Shown here: one piece after another, positions 1-9,499 of the stretch
How the letters are laid out: the number at the start of each line of letters is the position of its first letter
Numbering within the stretch: position 1 is the first letter of the stretch
Source of the DNA: Sulfuracidifex tepidarius
Lineage (GTDB): Archaea; Thermoproteota; Thermoprotei_A; Sulfolobales; Sulfolobaceae
DNA length: 64,000 bases
NCBI RefSeq assembly: GCF_008326425.1
Contig: NZ_AP018929.1
Span: 882,875 to 946,874, forward strand
Direction: 5' to 3'
Translations under genes and position numbers: made by a program
Notes under the pieces: model-generated
The model's input: the letters and a program-made list of their open reading frames with translations, nothing else
What the model was told of the DNA's origin: nothing
Database searches by the model: none

Positions 1-449
1 ATCTGCGGATCCTGTGCTATCACAGCCGCTAGGAAAGTCCTCCTCTTCTGTCCCTTGGAGAGTTTACCGCACTTCGAGTTAAGGTTTGGTAAATCAAGTC
101 TGGCGTTCAGTGACTCAACGTCAGCCTCTCTCCCCCTGAGCTTCGCTGCGAACTGGATGAACTCCCTCACCGTCATGAAGTCAGGAGGCTCTGGTACGCT
201 CACCAGAGAGCCCATCTCCTTCAAAGCTTCCTCCTTGTTCCTGAATATGTCCTTCCCGTTCATCAATATCCTCCCCGAGTCAGGGTATATCAGGGTAGTA
301 AGTATCCTGAACAAGGTAGTCTTCCCAGCCCCGTTAGGGCCTAGGATAGCGTAACATCCGGGCTTGTCTATTTCAAAGGAGACACTCTCCAAAGCGGTGA
401 ATTTACCGAAATTCTTGGAAAGCCCTTCAACTTGTACAGAAGGTGACAT
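1..449 (-). CDS. ABC transporter ATP-binding protein, N-terminal part (cut by window edge)
   Basis: The minus strand reads open from an ATG at 449 to the window edge, giving 149 codons. Walker A (GPNGAGKT) lies near residues 37-44 and the ABC signature (LSKGQKRR) near residue 130, in the order of an ABC ATPase domain; Walker B and the H-loop lie beyond the edge. This class of stand-alone ATPase powers export or an ABC-2 type permease, sitting on the cytoplasmic face of the membrane. The substrate cannot be told. The matching C-terminal half of a very similar gene sits at the other end of the window (63662-64000), discussed as a finding. Confidence 0.9.
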   Translation of the reverse strand, partial: MSPSVQVEGLSKNFGKFTALESVSFEIDKPGCYAILGPNGAGKTTLFRILTTLIYPDSGRILMNGKDIFRNKEEALKEMGSLVSVPEPPDFMTVREFIQFAAKLRGREADVESLNARLDLPNLNSKCGKLSKGQKRRTFLAAVIAQDPQ

Positions 450-632
450 AACAAAGTGTAATAAACTTTAGCTATTAAAAATCTTGTCGTATAGGGTTTA
501 AGCTAACTCCTAGATGCCCATGTCTCTCCTCATGAATTCAGGGTCTTCATGTAGTTTCAAGATATCTCAGGTTTAAAATATTTTATCAAGAGCTGTCATG
601 CCTACTCTGTTACGTAGAGGTGTGAGATTCAA

Positions 633-1505
633 TCACCTTCTCCTGAAAGCCAGGAACGAGAGGACTGCCATTATAGCTACCCCTACAACGAGCAACGATA
701 TAGGTAAGACGTAGCTAGTGGTCTTCTCCTTGGTGCTGGGCGTACGGACTGAGCCGTTCTCTAGCTGTTTCACTAAGCTACTTGGTATAGTTGAATTAGT
801 TGAATTATAGGCTGTGGAGTTCTGAGTCCTTGAGTTTGTCGACGTTGACGTCTGAGTTGAGGTAGGCTTTACATGGTCACTAGGGAAATGCCAGTTCTTC
901 ACAGTGCTGAAGATCGTAGCTGAACCGAATGAAGTCGACGCTACTATCAGGAGCTGTAGTATCACCCCGTTAGTCTCATTGACCCAGATAGTCATGTTAG
1001 CAGTACCTATGGATTCGCTCTTCACCAAGTTCACCTTGTAAGCCTGAAAGTCCCCCTTTGGAGAGCTGAAGGTACAAGTAGATACAGTGGCTTGACTCCC
1101 GTTAACTGTGAAAGTACCGGCCTTGAGTGACGAGAGTTCCTTCTGCGACATCATGGGGAAGCCTGAGCCCAGCCCTATGGAGGTCGAGTAAGAACCGTTG
1201 TACATTTCCATCAGGAAGTACTCGGTCAGGTTCATGTTGTTCTTGCTCGCTACTGAATAGATGCTACCATACCCCTGGGTGCGAAAATATACTTCACCGT
1301 TAGAATCCCCTGTAACGTACTGAATCACGGTACCGTTGCCCTGCTCCTTTATGATTGAGAGAGCCTCTAAACAGACGGAAGTGTAATAACTTATCGCAGA
1401 TCCCGCTTGGATTGAGTCTTGGGTGGATGAACCGGCTGAGACTACAGTACTCGATAGCATAAATACCACCACAAATAGGGCAATAAACCCTTTCCTCGGA
1501 TTCAT
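633..1505 (-). CDS. Signal-peptide and C-terminally anchored Ser/Thr-rich surface protein
   Basis: This 290-residue protein has an N-terminal signal peptide (about residues 1-24), a folded outer domain with several N-glycosylation sequons, a Ser/Thr/Asn-rich stalk (about 203-258) and one C-terminal membrane helix followed by three arginines. That architecture is typical of Sulfolobales proteins anchored in the cytoplasmic membrane below the S-layer. I do not recognise the outer domain, so the function is unknown. The start ATG overlaps the stop of the upstream zinc-ribbon/HTH gene by four bases (ATGA), so the two are probably co-translated and may be functionally linked. Confidence 0.85.
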   Translation of the reverse strand: MNPRKGFIALFVVVFMLSSTVVSAGSSTQDSIQAGSAISYYTSVCLEALSIIKEQGNGTVIQYVTGDSNGEVYFRTQGYGSIYSVASKNNMNLTEYFLMEMYNGSYSTSIGLGSGFPMMSQKELSSLKAGTFTVNGSQATVSTCTFSSPKGDFQAYKVNLVKSESIGTANMTIWVNETNGVILQLLIVASTSFGSATIFSTVKNWHFPSDHVKPTSTQTSTSTNSRTQNSTAYNSTNSTIPSSLVKQLENGSVRTPSTKEKTTSYVLPISLLVVGVAIMAVLSFLAFRRR

Positions 1506-1762
1506 CTTTCTTCATCACAAGTTTTGGCAACCCACTTATAAATCGTGCTCTTCGGTATGAGAAGTTCCTTTGAGACCTCCCTCACTGACTTACCCTGTTT
1601 GACCAAGGAAACCGCTCTGTTCCTTACAGAATCTGGGTACTTGCTGAAAGTAGCGTTCTCGACCCAATACCTATGACAGTCCTTGCAGTAGTATACCCGT
1701 TTCCCACTCTTTAATTTCCCGTACTTAATGACGTTAGTGGACCCACAACACCTACATTTCAT
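1502..1762 (-). CDS. Zinc-ribbon plus helix-turn-helix protein (InsA/IS1-like N-terminal domain)
   Basis: This 86-residue protein has two CxxC pairs (CRCCGS and CKDCHR, residues about 3-29) forming a zinc ribbon, then a helix-turn-helix region around residues 50-78 (motif KSVREVSKELLIPKSTIYKW). The order matches InsA-type proteins of IS1-family elements and transposase-derived regulators. No DDE catalytic domain or terminal inverted repeats were seen around it, so it is either a stranded transposase fragment or a domesticated DNA-binding regulator. It overlaps the next gene (633-1505) by ATGA, which favours a retained role in an operon over a dead IS remnant. Confidence 0.7.
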   Translation of the reverse strand: MKCRCCGSTNVIKYGKLKSGKRVYYCKDCHRYWVENATFSKYPDSVRNRAVSLVKQGKSVREVSKELLIPKSTIYKWVAKTCDEER

Positions 1763-3031
1763 CTAAACATCAGATAGATTTTCCTGAAACAGGATTATAA
1801 AAGATTTTAGTTCAACTGTTATATAGTCAAAAAAGACCTTTAATCCTTTTTAATTAATATAGATTTTTTAACATTTAATTTCTATTATAAGGTAGTAAAG
1901 TATCTGTGAAAGAGCTTTTCGTATCCTATAATTTCAGGGTTTCTCTCCTTGTACTAGAGGAAATAGGCTTACCTATTTTCGTGGCAGAGTGTACAGAAGA
2001 TTTTATATATATATAAAAAAAATCTCCTCTTTTCTTTTCCTTTTCTCCTGTTCTTTGCTTTACTCCAATTCCTATGAGGTAGTGATGGATACTGACTCCC
2101 TCCCCGCCCTAAAGGGCGAGGCTTTCAATCTTTTGTAATAACATGAGAGACAGAAGACTTTGGTAGTACATAAAAGGTGTAGATGGACATTGACAGTTAG
2201 TATTGCAAATTATATATAGATCTATACATCTTTTTTCCTTGGCTCAATTTACATGGAACCCGTCTAGATTCCTCCACTTAAATCAAGTCCTTCTCGCTGG
2301 TTGGTCTTATATCTCTTCCCTGTGATAAAGGTCAGTCTACATTTAGTCCTTTTGTAGGTTATTTGCATACCATAGAAAATCTGTCTAGAGGTTTCTACAG
2401 CAAGTAGACTTTTTAAATCATAAATCCGCCTAAAACAGAATGAAGTCAGGAGTTTCTCTGAGTTCAACCTGCGTCCTGATAACTCTTCAAACTTCACGCA
2501 AATTATGTTACACCCAACCGAGGAAAGTCACTACGTGCACTACAGCACTAACATAGAGTTCGATTCAGCTTGCGTAGTGGTTTGGCTTTCCTCTACAACG
2601 TGTAAGTTCCTTATATAAGATCGTAAATTAATGAAAGTTACCTTCTAGGCTATTATGATAATATAATTTATCAGGGGAACATAAGATTCTTAAACATTTG
2701 ACCAGGGTGTTCTTACTATTTTGAACGAAATGTCTATTTCCTTACCAAAAAAAGTGAAAAGAGACGGACTTCACCTAGAAAACAACTCAGATCGACCTCT
2801 ATATAAGCCTTTTGTTTAATAGATTACAAAATAAAGAGATTAAATGAAAGAAATTAGAAAATAAAATACAAAATAGCCTTTTCTTTATATTCCATTATAT
2901 CCTTTGACGAGAAAAGATTATGACGGAACAGAACAAGCAATAGGTCCAACTGGACGCTGTCTGCATGCCAGTTTTGACAACACAGAAAATTTTCAATATA
3001 TGGAATTAAAAAAAATCCTTGTTTTTATATT
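1763..3031. other. Gene-poor AT-rich stretch
   Basis: Apart from the solo transposon end at 2093-2136 I see no convincing gene. A 77-codon minus-strand ORF at 2264-2497 has no recognisable motif and a composition unlike its neighbours, so it is left out. Several TATA-like tracts are present. Confidence 0.5.
2093..2136. repeat. Solo end of an IS200/IS605-type (tnpB) element
   Basis: A GC-rich hairpin (CCCGCCCTAAAGGGCGAGG) is followed by CTTTCAATCTTTTGTAA in an AT-rich surround. Nearly the same sequence occurs at 9885-9927 and, with variation, at the tnpB elements near 6340 and 50640. No tnpB reading frame is attached here. Confidence 0.6.
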
Positions 3032-3148
3032 TTACAATAGAGCTAGGTGCAGCCCTATTATTAGGCCCTTCAAAAGATCTAATACTAGAGTCAAGATCTG
3101 CTGCAACAGCTGCACCAAACCTCCTAACAGACCTCCTAATAGACCCAT
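3032..3148 (-). CDS. Leucine-rich amphipathic small peptide (38 aa), copy 1
   Basis: An ATG at 3148 opens a 38-codon frame on the minus strand encoding almost only Leu, Gly, Ile, Val and Gln with a few polar residues (start MGLLGGLLGGL, core VQLLQQILTLVLDLL). Drawn as a helix, the polar residues (Q, Q, T, D, K, H) fall roughly on one face, giving an amphipathic, membrane-active-looking peptide. No signal peptide or Cys is present. A second gene of the same design lies 150 bp upstream (3300-3419), so the frame is unlikely to be chance. A weak ribosome-binding element (TAGGT) precedes the start. Function unknown; pore-forming peptide, toxin of a type I-like pair, or membrane regulator are possibilities. 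Confidence 0.55.
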   Translation of the reverse strand: MGLLGGLLGGLVQLLQQILTLVLDLLKGLIIGLHLALL

Positions 3149-3299
3149 AGTTTTTACCTAAATCAAAATCAGCGTTCATTATATATAAACTTTTCGTTTA
3201 TAATAGAGCTAACCAAAAAAATGAAAATGTACTATAAAGATAAGAAATAGCTAAGAGGGAAAAAAAGGTTTTGCCTTGCTACCCCATCAGACGACCTCC

Positions 3300-3419
3300 T
3301 TATGCGCCCGAGAAGACGGTCAGGAGGGTCTTGATGAGGGTCTCCAGGAGCCCCAATATCAGGTTTAGGAGCTGTTCCAGGAGTTGCAGTACTGGACCTA
3401 GGGCTGAAGACTCTGCCAT
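3300..3419 (-). CDS. Leucine-rich amphipathic small peptide (39 aa), copy 2
   Basis: An ATG at 3419 opens a 39-codon minus-strand frame with the same plan as the gene at 3032-3148: a short polar start (MAESSALGP), a leucine-rich amphipathic segment (VLQLLEQLLNLILGLLETL) and a small tail. The two peptides align through the motif LxQLLxQxLxLxLxLL despite different codons, which shows selection on the peptide rather than simple DNA duplication. A TATA-like CATATTTTTAG lies about 40 bp upstream of the ATG on the minus strand. No neighbouring gene reveals its job. Confidence 0.55.
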   Translation of the reverse strand: MAESSALGPVLQLLEQLLNLILGLLETLIKTLLTVFSGA

Positions 3420-3703
3420 GCTTAACCCTGACCCTCTCTTCTACCTCATGCTAAAAATATGTTTTGTATTAGATTAGCTTAATACTTTCATATCAGTTTT
3501 TTGAGATAGAATTATATAGAATTAGTTAGCATGATAAATCACTCGAGTACTTGAAAATCGCTGTCGAGACAGTTTGTATACTACTATATACTATTAAATA
3601 TAGATAAAAAAGAGATAAATCTTTTTAGTTCATTACATTATAAATAAACAAAATATTTACACTAAGCTTAAATAGTTGCTTTCGATTAAAGACTTGAAAC
3701 ATT

Positions 3704-4756
3704 ATGAGAAAGAAAACTACAAAGTTTCTGAAAGTGATGGAGGTTGTCATTGTTTCCACGGGCCTCATAGCGGGCATCTTCTTGGTTTCCCTCCTTCAAG
3801 TCTCTGTGGTCGACGGTAACTTGGAACAAGGAGCTTTCATGTCGTCTTCTCCCCTCCTGACAATGCCGAGCACGGCGAACCTTAGCTACGACTGGGCAGT
3901 GGGTGGTTACACGAACGTGATAGGGAAGTCAGATTACGGTGCATTATGGGACAACGGCTTCTCCGCAGTGAAGCTTGGAAACTACACTGTGTCTTACATG
4001 GTTAACGTACCAGTGAACGTTTCAGGTTATCTCAACGTGAGCCTACTCAGCCCGTTCTTCAACTTCTTCGTCCCACCACCTACCCCCGTAACGGTGAACT
4101 GGATGTGGATACAAGACGGTGTGATATACATGGACAACGGCTCTGTAATGCCTGACATCAACATTTGGTTCGTCCCCAACGCTCCCATTTATGACGGTGT
4201 GATCTACTTAATTTATGGAGGAATGGAACTGAGCCATAATGGTCCATATAACGAGACAGTGTTTTACAGCAACGGACAGTGGGTCATAGAAATAAACGGA
4301 CATAAGATAGCTACGGTAGGAGATAAAGGCGTGCAAATGAAGATACACGGAGAGGAACTGATAGCAACTGACGTCTTCGGAATAACGTGGCCTTACTCTC
4401 TCGTCAGTGGCTTCTCAGTGAAGATAGACAGTTTCTCCACTGAAACCAACGATGTGCTCCCATCAGCAGGTGTGGAAGTGCACAGCGCCTCCGCCTCTCA
4501 ATTTACAAACGATAACCCCGACTTCGTTGCGACCTTCAAGTTCTACGTGAATAATGACTTAGAACACTTATACTACGCTAATTCGTCAAGCTTATCAGCT
4601 GACTACGGTTACATGGCAGGAGCTAGCGCACCACCTCAAACAGTTTACGGCAGCTCTCTCGGGTACATTAACCTCATCGGAACGAAGGCAGGGATCTCCA
4701 GTGTATCGTCTAACGCCTTAGCTTATCTGACCCAGATGCCCGGCACAGAATTCTGA
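3704..4756 (+). CDS. Membrane-anchored extracellular protein, unknown function
   Basis: This 350-residue protein has one N-terminal hydrophobic segment (about residues 13-36) acting as signal anchor or signal peptide, and a long extracellular part rich in Asn, Ser, Tyr and Val with many N-glycosylation sequons. No catalytic motif or metal site stands out. It resembles other Sulfolobales exported proteins of beta-rich composition, but I cannot assign a family. A TATA-like AT-rich tract precedes the start. A 59-codon gene follows after 9 bp (4766-4945) and may be co-transcribed. Confidence 0.8.
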   Translation: MRKKTTKFLKVMEVVIVSTGLIAGIFLVSLLQVSVVDGNLEQGAFMSSSPLLTMPSTANLSYDWAVGGYTNVIGKSDYGALWDNGFSAVKLGNYTVSYMVNVPVNVSGYLNVSLLSPFFNFFVPPPTPVTVNWMWIQDGVIYMDNGSVMPDINIWFVPNAPIYDGVIYLIYGGMELSHNGPYNETVFYSNGQWVIEINGHKIATVGDKGVQMKIHGEELIATDVFGITWPYSLVSGFSVKIDSFSTETNDVLPSAGVEVHSASASQFTNDNPDFVATFKFYVNNDLEHLYYANSSSLSADYGYMAGASAPPQTVYGSSLGYINLIGTKAGISSVSSNALAYLTQMPGTEF

Positions 4757-4765
4757 GGGACGTTC

Positions 4766-4945
4766 ATGAAAAGCTTAGCAGAGAAGTTAAAGGAGAAGGG
4801 CTACAACGCTGAAGAGATCAAGGTAAGGAAAGTACAGATAGACAGAGAAGATGAAACGTTCGAGATGAAACCTCTTTACTCTTTAGAAATAGAAATACAA
4901 GGAAGGAAGGTGTTGGCCCTAGTAGGGAGACTAAAAAAGCATTGA
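4766..4945 (+). CDS. Small charged protein (59 aa)
   Basis: A 59-codon frame starts with ATG 9 bp after the stop at 4756 and ends TGA at 4945. The product is rich in Lys and Glu with alternating charge (MKSLAEKLKEKGYNAEEIKV at the start) and a hydrophobic beta-like end (YSLEIEIQGRKVLALVGRL). No membrane segment. Position directly behind the anchored protein suggests a short operon. The family is not recognised. Confidence 0.6.
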   Translation: MKSLAEKLKEKGYNAEEIKVRKVQIDREDETFEMKPLYSLEIEIQGRKVLALVGRLKKH

Positions 4946-5266
4946 ATGAACTTGTTGTGCGACCTCACGGTCAGGACAAGCTCGACTAAAGTACTCTTCT
5001 TTTTCACAGAGAGTAGTTATAATCAAGGAATCGGGGAGCTACTTTAAAATTATTTATTATAAGTCACTATTCTTTAAAAAGTTTTAAAGATGATAGACTG
5101 CCTTTAATTTTAGCTATTTCAGTGTTTAATATAAGTCCAAGACTTGTCTTGAGTATTTTTTATTAAAAGTTTTCAATAGTTAGTACCACAGCATAGAAGG
5201 AAAACGTTAAGTCAATAGGGAAAGTTTTATATGTTAATAATAAAATATTAGAAAAGGGGAGAAATT
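4946..5266. other. Intergenic AT-rich region with promoter of the next gene
   Basis: No gene seen. Just before 5267 the sequence has an AT-rich TATA-like stretch (TTTTATATGTTAATAATAAAAT, split over two tracts) and a purine-rich GGGGAGA ribosome-binding element 8 bp before the ATG at 5267. Confidence 0.5.
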
Positions 5267-5752
5267 ATGAATAAATGGTTGATAATTTTAATAATAGGAA
5301 TAATAATCCTTGTAATAGGAGTAGGGCTCGTATTCTACGGTTCTAGTACACTAGCTGGACAGATAGTCTCGGCTGAGAATCACCTCAAAAGTGAGAGTTA
5401 TATGACCCTACCCCCCACGAGTAAGATCACAATCCCGGTGGCTCGTGGTGAAATTAAGCAACTTCTCTATGAATCGAGTGAACCAGTGAGCGTTAACACG
5501 ACTGTAGTTAACGATAACGGAATATACATCGGGGAACTGGTTGGAACCACATCTAGCACGACTTACACCATCGTTAACAACAACACTGTTCCGGTAAGCC
5601 TAAGGTATGATACTATTACAATAAGTGGTGCCCCTGTTGACGCTGCAGCTGCTGGCGTCCTCCTAGCAATCGTGGGAGTTATCGTAGCCATAGTTGGGGG
5701 TATAGTAAGCCTAGTAAGGTTCCTGAGGAACAGAAGCAGACCGATGGGCTGA
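5267..5752 (+). CDS. Small membrane protein with two terminal helices
   Basis: This 161-residue protein has a strongly hydrophobic N-terminal helix (about residues 4-25), an outer domain of roughly 100 residues rich in Thr, Val and Asn, and a long Ala/Val/Ile-rich C-terminal helix (about 124-148) ending in a basic tail (RFLRNRSR). The topology places the middle domain outside. A GGGGAGA element at a proper distance supports the ATG start. It stands alone between gene-poor stretches; the function is not recognised. Confidence 0.8.
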   Translation: MNKWLIILIIGIIILVIGVGLVFYGSSTLAGQIVSAENHLKSESYMTLPPTSKITIPVARGEIKQLLYESSEPVSVNTTVVNDNGIYIGELVGTTSSTTYTIVNNNTVPVSLRYDTITISGAPVDAAAAGVLLAIVGVIVAIVGGIVSLVRFLRNRSRPMG

Positions 5753-5845
5753 AACCTCAGCAATTTACACTTCATCGGACTTTAAAGAGCAAGGATACTT
5801 CCTCTTAGAGCCTAGCTTTAAGGTCTCTCAAGTCCCGTTTAGACC

Positions 5846-5892
5846 TGAAATAAATCTTGTCTTTTAAGGTCTGACGAAATATAGTGTGAAAC
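5846..5892 (+). repeat. Dispersed repeat R1 (copy 1 of 4)
   Basis: The motif CTTGTCTTTTAAGGTCTGAC followed by GAA(A/G)TATA and a variable tail recurs at 6224-6257, 14941-14985 and, diverged, 34509-34540. Copies lie in intergenic DNA and share no coding frame. Confidence 0.5.
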
Positions 5893-6223
5893 CAGAAGTT
5901 AAAACCTCATGTTTTTTAATCCTCTTCTGGATTTACCCCTTAGTTGCTCATTCACAAGATATCATCGCTGTCTAGAGATTAATAGCTCTCTTCATGGTAG
6001 CGTCGTAAGGCACGGAGAGGAAATCCATTAAGATCTCCTGCCTATTGACGACTTGTAGCGAACACCCAGTTTTTCTATATATCAGACAATTCACGTCTCC
6101 TTTATGAATTCAGTTTATTTATCGAAATCAAATGAATTTAATTGAGAATTCTTGTACGAACTGGGTTAGTGTTACGAAATGATTTTTATCCATTTTACAG
6201 GGGAGGAGACTTTAGAATCTAAA

Positions 6224-6257
6224 CCTTGTCTTTTAAAATCTGACGAAGTGTAAGCAT
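6224..6257 (+). repeat. Dispersed repeat R1 (copy 2 of 4)
   Basis: Shares CTTGTCTTTTAA then TCTGACGAAGTGTAA with the copy at 5846. It lies about 180 bp before the broken tnpB at 6406. Confidence 0.45.
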
Positions 6258-6405
6258 GAACCCTAACGGATAAAAACATTTAGACAGCAGGAATTCCGTA
6301 AACTACTAACCTTTATTTGATCTACTACAAATTACAAAAGATTGAAAGCCTTGTCCTTCCAGGGGATGGAAATTTAAATAGTTCTTTTCTTTTTAAATTT
6401 CCTTA

Positions 6406-7540
6406 ATGGCTGGGAGGGTTAAAGCGATCAGAGCTACTGTTTCTATGAAGATCGCTCTCTCTGAACCCCTCCTAGCCCTCGTGAACGACTACGTGAAAGC
6501 AATACGTTTTTCGTTATTTTGGTTGAAGGAAAATGTCCCGAACCCAGAAGAGAAGGGAGTGTTAGGAAAAGTCCACGAGGAGTTATACACGAAGTTAAGA
6601 GAGGAATACGACCTACCATCAAAGGTTGCTGAGGACTGTTATAGGGATGCTCTCGCGATATACAAGGGTTGGTACAACAACCCGAGAAGAGGACGTTCCC
6701 GAGAGTGTACAAACCTACAGTGTGGCTACCCTAGAGCGAGCTATAGCGTGGACTTCGATAACATGACTGTTAGGATAGCGAGTGTTGGTGAAAACTACCA
6801 CTGGGTTATCCCAGGAACCTCAAGGACTACATGAGTTGGAGGATGAAGAAGCACGTCTAATAGTTAAAGGAGACAATGCTTTCCTCAAGGTCGTTTTTGA
6901 CAAACCGTTGGAGAGAGATGAACCAAGGGAAAGTGTTGCTGTTGATGTTAACATGGGTGAGGTAGTAGTCGGAAGAGATGACACTCACTACGTTAGGATC
7001 CCAACTAGGCTTGAAGTTCATCACTGCAAGTCTTTAGCTGAGAGGTTACAGAAGTATTACCCAAAGAGGTGGAGGGAGAATAAGAGGATCCTCCACAGGA
7101 CTCACTCCTTCCACCTAAAGGCTGAGAGAATGGAGGATGCTAGGAAAGTGGGGAAGTGGGTAGTTGAAATAGCAAGGATGATGGGTGCCAACGTCATAAA
7201 GTTAGAGAGTCTCAGGAACCTCATCAAGAACGTGGATAAATTATCTAAGGAGTTTAGGGATAAGTTATATCTAATGCAGTACCGTCGTGTTCAGTACTGG
7301 ATAGTGTGGCAAGCTAAGGAGCGTGGCGGTCGTAGAATTCGTGAACCCCAGTTACTCTTCCGTTTCATGCCCTAAAAGTAGGAAAAGGATGGAGGAGATC
7401 TCTCATAGGTATTTTTCCGCTTTCCGTCTTGCGGTTACGAGAACGACCGTGACGTTATTGCGATCATGAACCTCAACAGGAGGGGTTCTCTGACCCTCTC
7501 GACTGCCCCTCAAATGAGATATGTAAACACGAACCGATGA
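6406..7540 (+). pseudogene. tnpB: Frameshifted tnpB (IS200/IS605-type RNA-guided nuclease)
   Basis: Three successive frames together encode a TnpB: the N-terminal helical part at 6406-6834, the RuvC-like part at 6782-7375 and a decayed zinc ribbon plus last RuvC segment near 7340-7520. The first catalytic Asp is visible in [15 protein letters not shown] and the Glu in [10 protein letters not shown], but the zinc-ribbon cysteines are partly lost (CPKSRKR). Frame changes near 6790 and 7350 make it dead. It is flanked by transposon ends: CTTTCAATC-type sequence near 6340 and a GC hairpin (CCCTCGCCGTGGCGGGG) at 7547-7567, the same ends as the copy at 49430-50670. No tnpA is present. Confidence 0.85.
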
Positions 7541-7726
7541 GGGGAACCCTCGCCGTGGCGGGGAGGAAGTCAGACTGACAAAAATCCCTTTGTATTAAAA
7601 GTAGGTTTTACATCAACTTTGATAAAAATTGAAGCATTCCACAAAACATCTAGGAAAGTTAAAAAGAGGTGAGGGAGAGGAAAAGAGCCTTCAAAGGGGA
7701 AGTTGCAGAGACAGCTAAATCCTTTG

Positions 7727-9415
7727 TCATTGCTGTTTAATCTCCCCCTTTCTCTCGGGTACCTTGTCTTCCTCAGCTATCACCACCTTGCCTCTCATGG
7801 CCGACACTATAGCAGCTACGAACGACATGGCCGCGCCAACGTAGAACGCTACCCGCAAAGCCTGCATGAACGCTGGTGCTATCGCATCAGGGAACCAATC
7901 CCTCGCCTCTATAGTTGAGAGTACGCTGTGAGGTATTGTAGAGACTACAGAAGGTGGTAACGTGGAGATTATCTCCCTCACTGGGTTGTATCCAAGGAAG
8001 GCGGAGAACAAGGCCCCGGTCACGGGGATGTGGTACGCCACAGGCGCAAGCTGCGGTGCCCCAGCGTCAGTGAGTGACGCAGCTAACGTGTGAGGCAAAA
8101 CCCCAGAGAGGGTGATGATCACTATGGTGAAGAACATTGCTATACTGGCAGTCTGTCCGGTGTTCTGAAGCGTTGCCCTCATCCCCGACGCTGAGCCCCT
8201 AACTTCCTTGGGGACGCTATTCATGATTGAGGCAGTGTTGGGGGAAGCGAACATCCCGTTTCCTATACCCATGAAGAAAATTATGGCTGCAAACTCTGGA
8301 TAGCTGAAGTCGTAGGATAGGGTGGAGAGAGCAAGGAAACCTGAGCCCACTATCACCATGCCCAGCGTCGAGAGGAGCCTTGCCCCGTACCTGTCGGAGA
8401 GCCACCCGCTTATCGGACCCATGGACACGAACCCTATCATAAGGGGTATCATGTATATCCCAGCCCACAGTGGAGTCTCACTGTAACTATAACCGTGAAG
8501 GGGGAGCCATATCCCCTGGAGAAAGATAACTAACATTATCATGAGACCACCGTAGGCAAAGGAACGCAACATGCTAGCGAAGTTGCCCGCCGAGAACATC
8601 CTGATCTTGAACAGACTAAGCCTAAATATGGGGTACTTGACCTTGGTCTCCACAAATACGAAACCAGCTAGGAGTGCGAGCCCTGAGCCCATGGACGCAA
8701 GAACCCACGGGTTACTCCAGCCGGTTTGAGATCCACCGTACGGCATCAGACCGTAAGTAACAGCAATGAGGACAAGAACAAGCCCTAAGGCGAAGGTGAG
8801 GTTCCCCGGTACGTCAATTCCCTGTCTCTGTGGCTGGCTCAGCTCCTTAAGTTTGGTGTAGCTCCATACCGTTCCGAAGATACCCACCGGTACGCTGACG
8901 AGGAACACTAACCTCCAGTCTATTGTTGATAGAATACCGCCAAGGATCAGCCCCACAAGAGATCCCGCGAGTGCGGCTATCTGGTTTATCCCTAATGCTT
9001 TTCCCCTTTCCTTGATCGGAAAGGCGTCCGTCAGTATGGCAGCGCTGTTGGCGAAGAGGAAAGCCCCACCTATCCCTTGTATAATCCTGAAAATAATGAG
9101 CTCTAAAGCACCCGTATCTCCCTTCCCCGGAGTCAGGGAGAGTAGTATGGACCCTATAGTGAAGATAAGGAAACCTAAATTATAAAGCCTTACCCTACCG
9201 TACATGTCGGATAACCTGCCGAACGAGACTAGAAGGGTAGCTGTAACCACATTATAACCCATGAGGATCCACAGAAGGTATTGGAAAGACACCAGGGGAT
9301 TTATGTCTATCCCCCTGAAGATCGCGGGTAGGGAAATGATAGTGATGGTACCATTGATCGTCGCCATTAGGATCCCCACGGTAGTATTGCTCAAAGCGAT
9401 CCACTTATACTGCAT
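7727..9415 (-). CDS. MFS multidrug exporter, DHA2 family (14 membrane helices)
   Basis: This 562-residue membrane protein has the length and helix pattern of DHA2 (EmrB/QacA-like) proton-driven drug exporters. The motif-A loop between helices 2 and 3 is visible ([11 protein letters not shown], about residues 66-76) and a second copy after the central helices ([11 protein letters not shown]). The antiporter motif region reads [18 protein letters not shown]. The C-terminal tail is short and charged. Expected role: efflux of hydrophobic compounds across the cytoplasmic membrane. It is a single transcription unit and no TetR- or MarR-like regulator is beside it. The 5' region (9416-9500) is AT-rich with TATA-like sequence. 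Confidence 0.93.
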   Translation of the reverse strand: MQYKWIALSNTTVGILMATINGTITIISLPAIFRGIDINPLVSFQYLLWILMGYNVVTATLLVSFGRLSDMYGRVRLYNLGFLIFTIGSILLSLTPGKGDTGALELIIFRIIQGIGGAFLFANSAAILTDAFPIKERGKALGINQIAALAGSLVGLILGGILSTIDWRLVFLVSVPVGIFGTVWSYTKLKELSQPQRQGIDVPGNLTFALGLVLVLIAVTYGLMPYGGSQTGWSNPWVLASMGSGLALLAGFVFVETKVKYPIFRLSLFKIRMFSAGNFASMLRSFAYGGLMIMLVIFLQGIWLPLHGYSYSETPLWAGIYMIPLMIGFVSMGPISGWLSDRYGARLLSTLGMVIVGSGFLALSTLSYDFSYPEFAAIIFFMGIGNGMFASPNTASIMNSVPKEVRGSASGMRATLQNTGQTASIAMFFTIVIITLSGVLPHTLAASLTDAGAPQLAPVAYHIPVTGALFSAFLGYNPVREIISTLPPSVVSTIPHSVLSTIEARDWFPDAIAPAFMQALRVAFYVGAAMSFVAAIVSAMRGKVVIAEEDKVPERKGEIKQQ

Positions 9416-9448
9416 GATTATAGTTAAGTATTTAATATTTTTATACTT

Positions 9449-9495
9449 AACTTTCTGCGAAAGATAGAAGAATTATCACTACTTGCTTAAAATTA
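9449..9495 (+). repeat. Dispersed repeat R2 (copy 1 of 2)
   Basis: A stretch of about 47 bp containing TTTCTGCGAAAGAT and GAAGAATTATCA recurs in the same orientation at 39487-39535 with few differences. Both copies lie in non-coding DNA. Part of it forms the upstream region of the MFS gene. Confidence 0.6.
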
Positions 9496-9499
9496 TTAA

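Noticed and set aside
2093-2136. CTTTCAATC motif as a possible CRISPR repeat
   Set aside because: Although Sulfolobales CRISPR repeats end in GAAAG-like motifs, the sequence occurs singly with a GC hairpin and matches tnpB element ends; no spaced array exists in the window.
2904-3161. Plus-strand ORF with a Pro/Asn/Arg-rich end
   Set aside because: Its Pro-rich end is the antisense of the leucine-rich peptide gene on the minus strand, which is better supported by its paralogue at 3300-3419.
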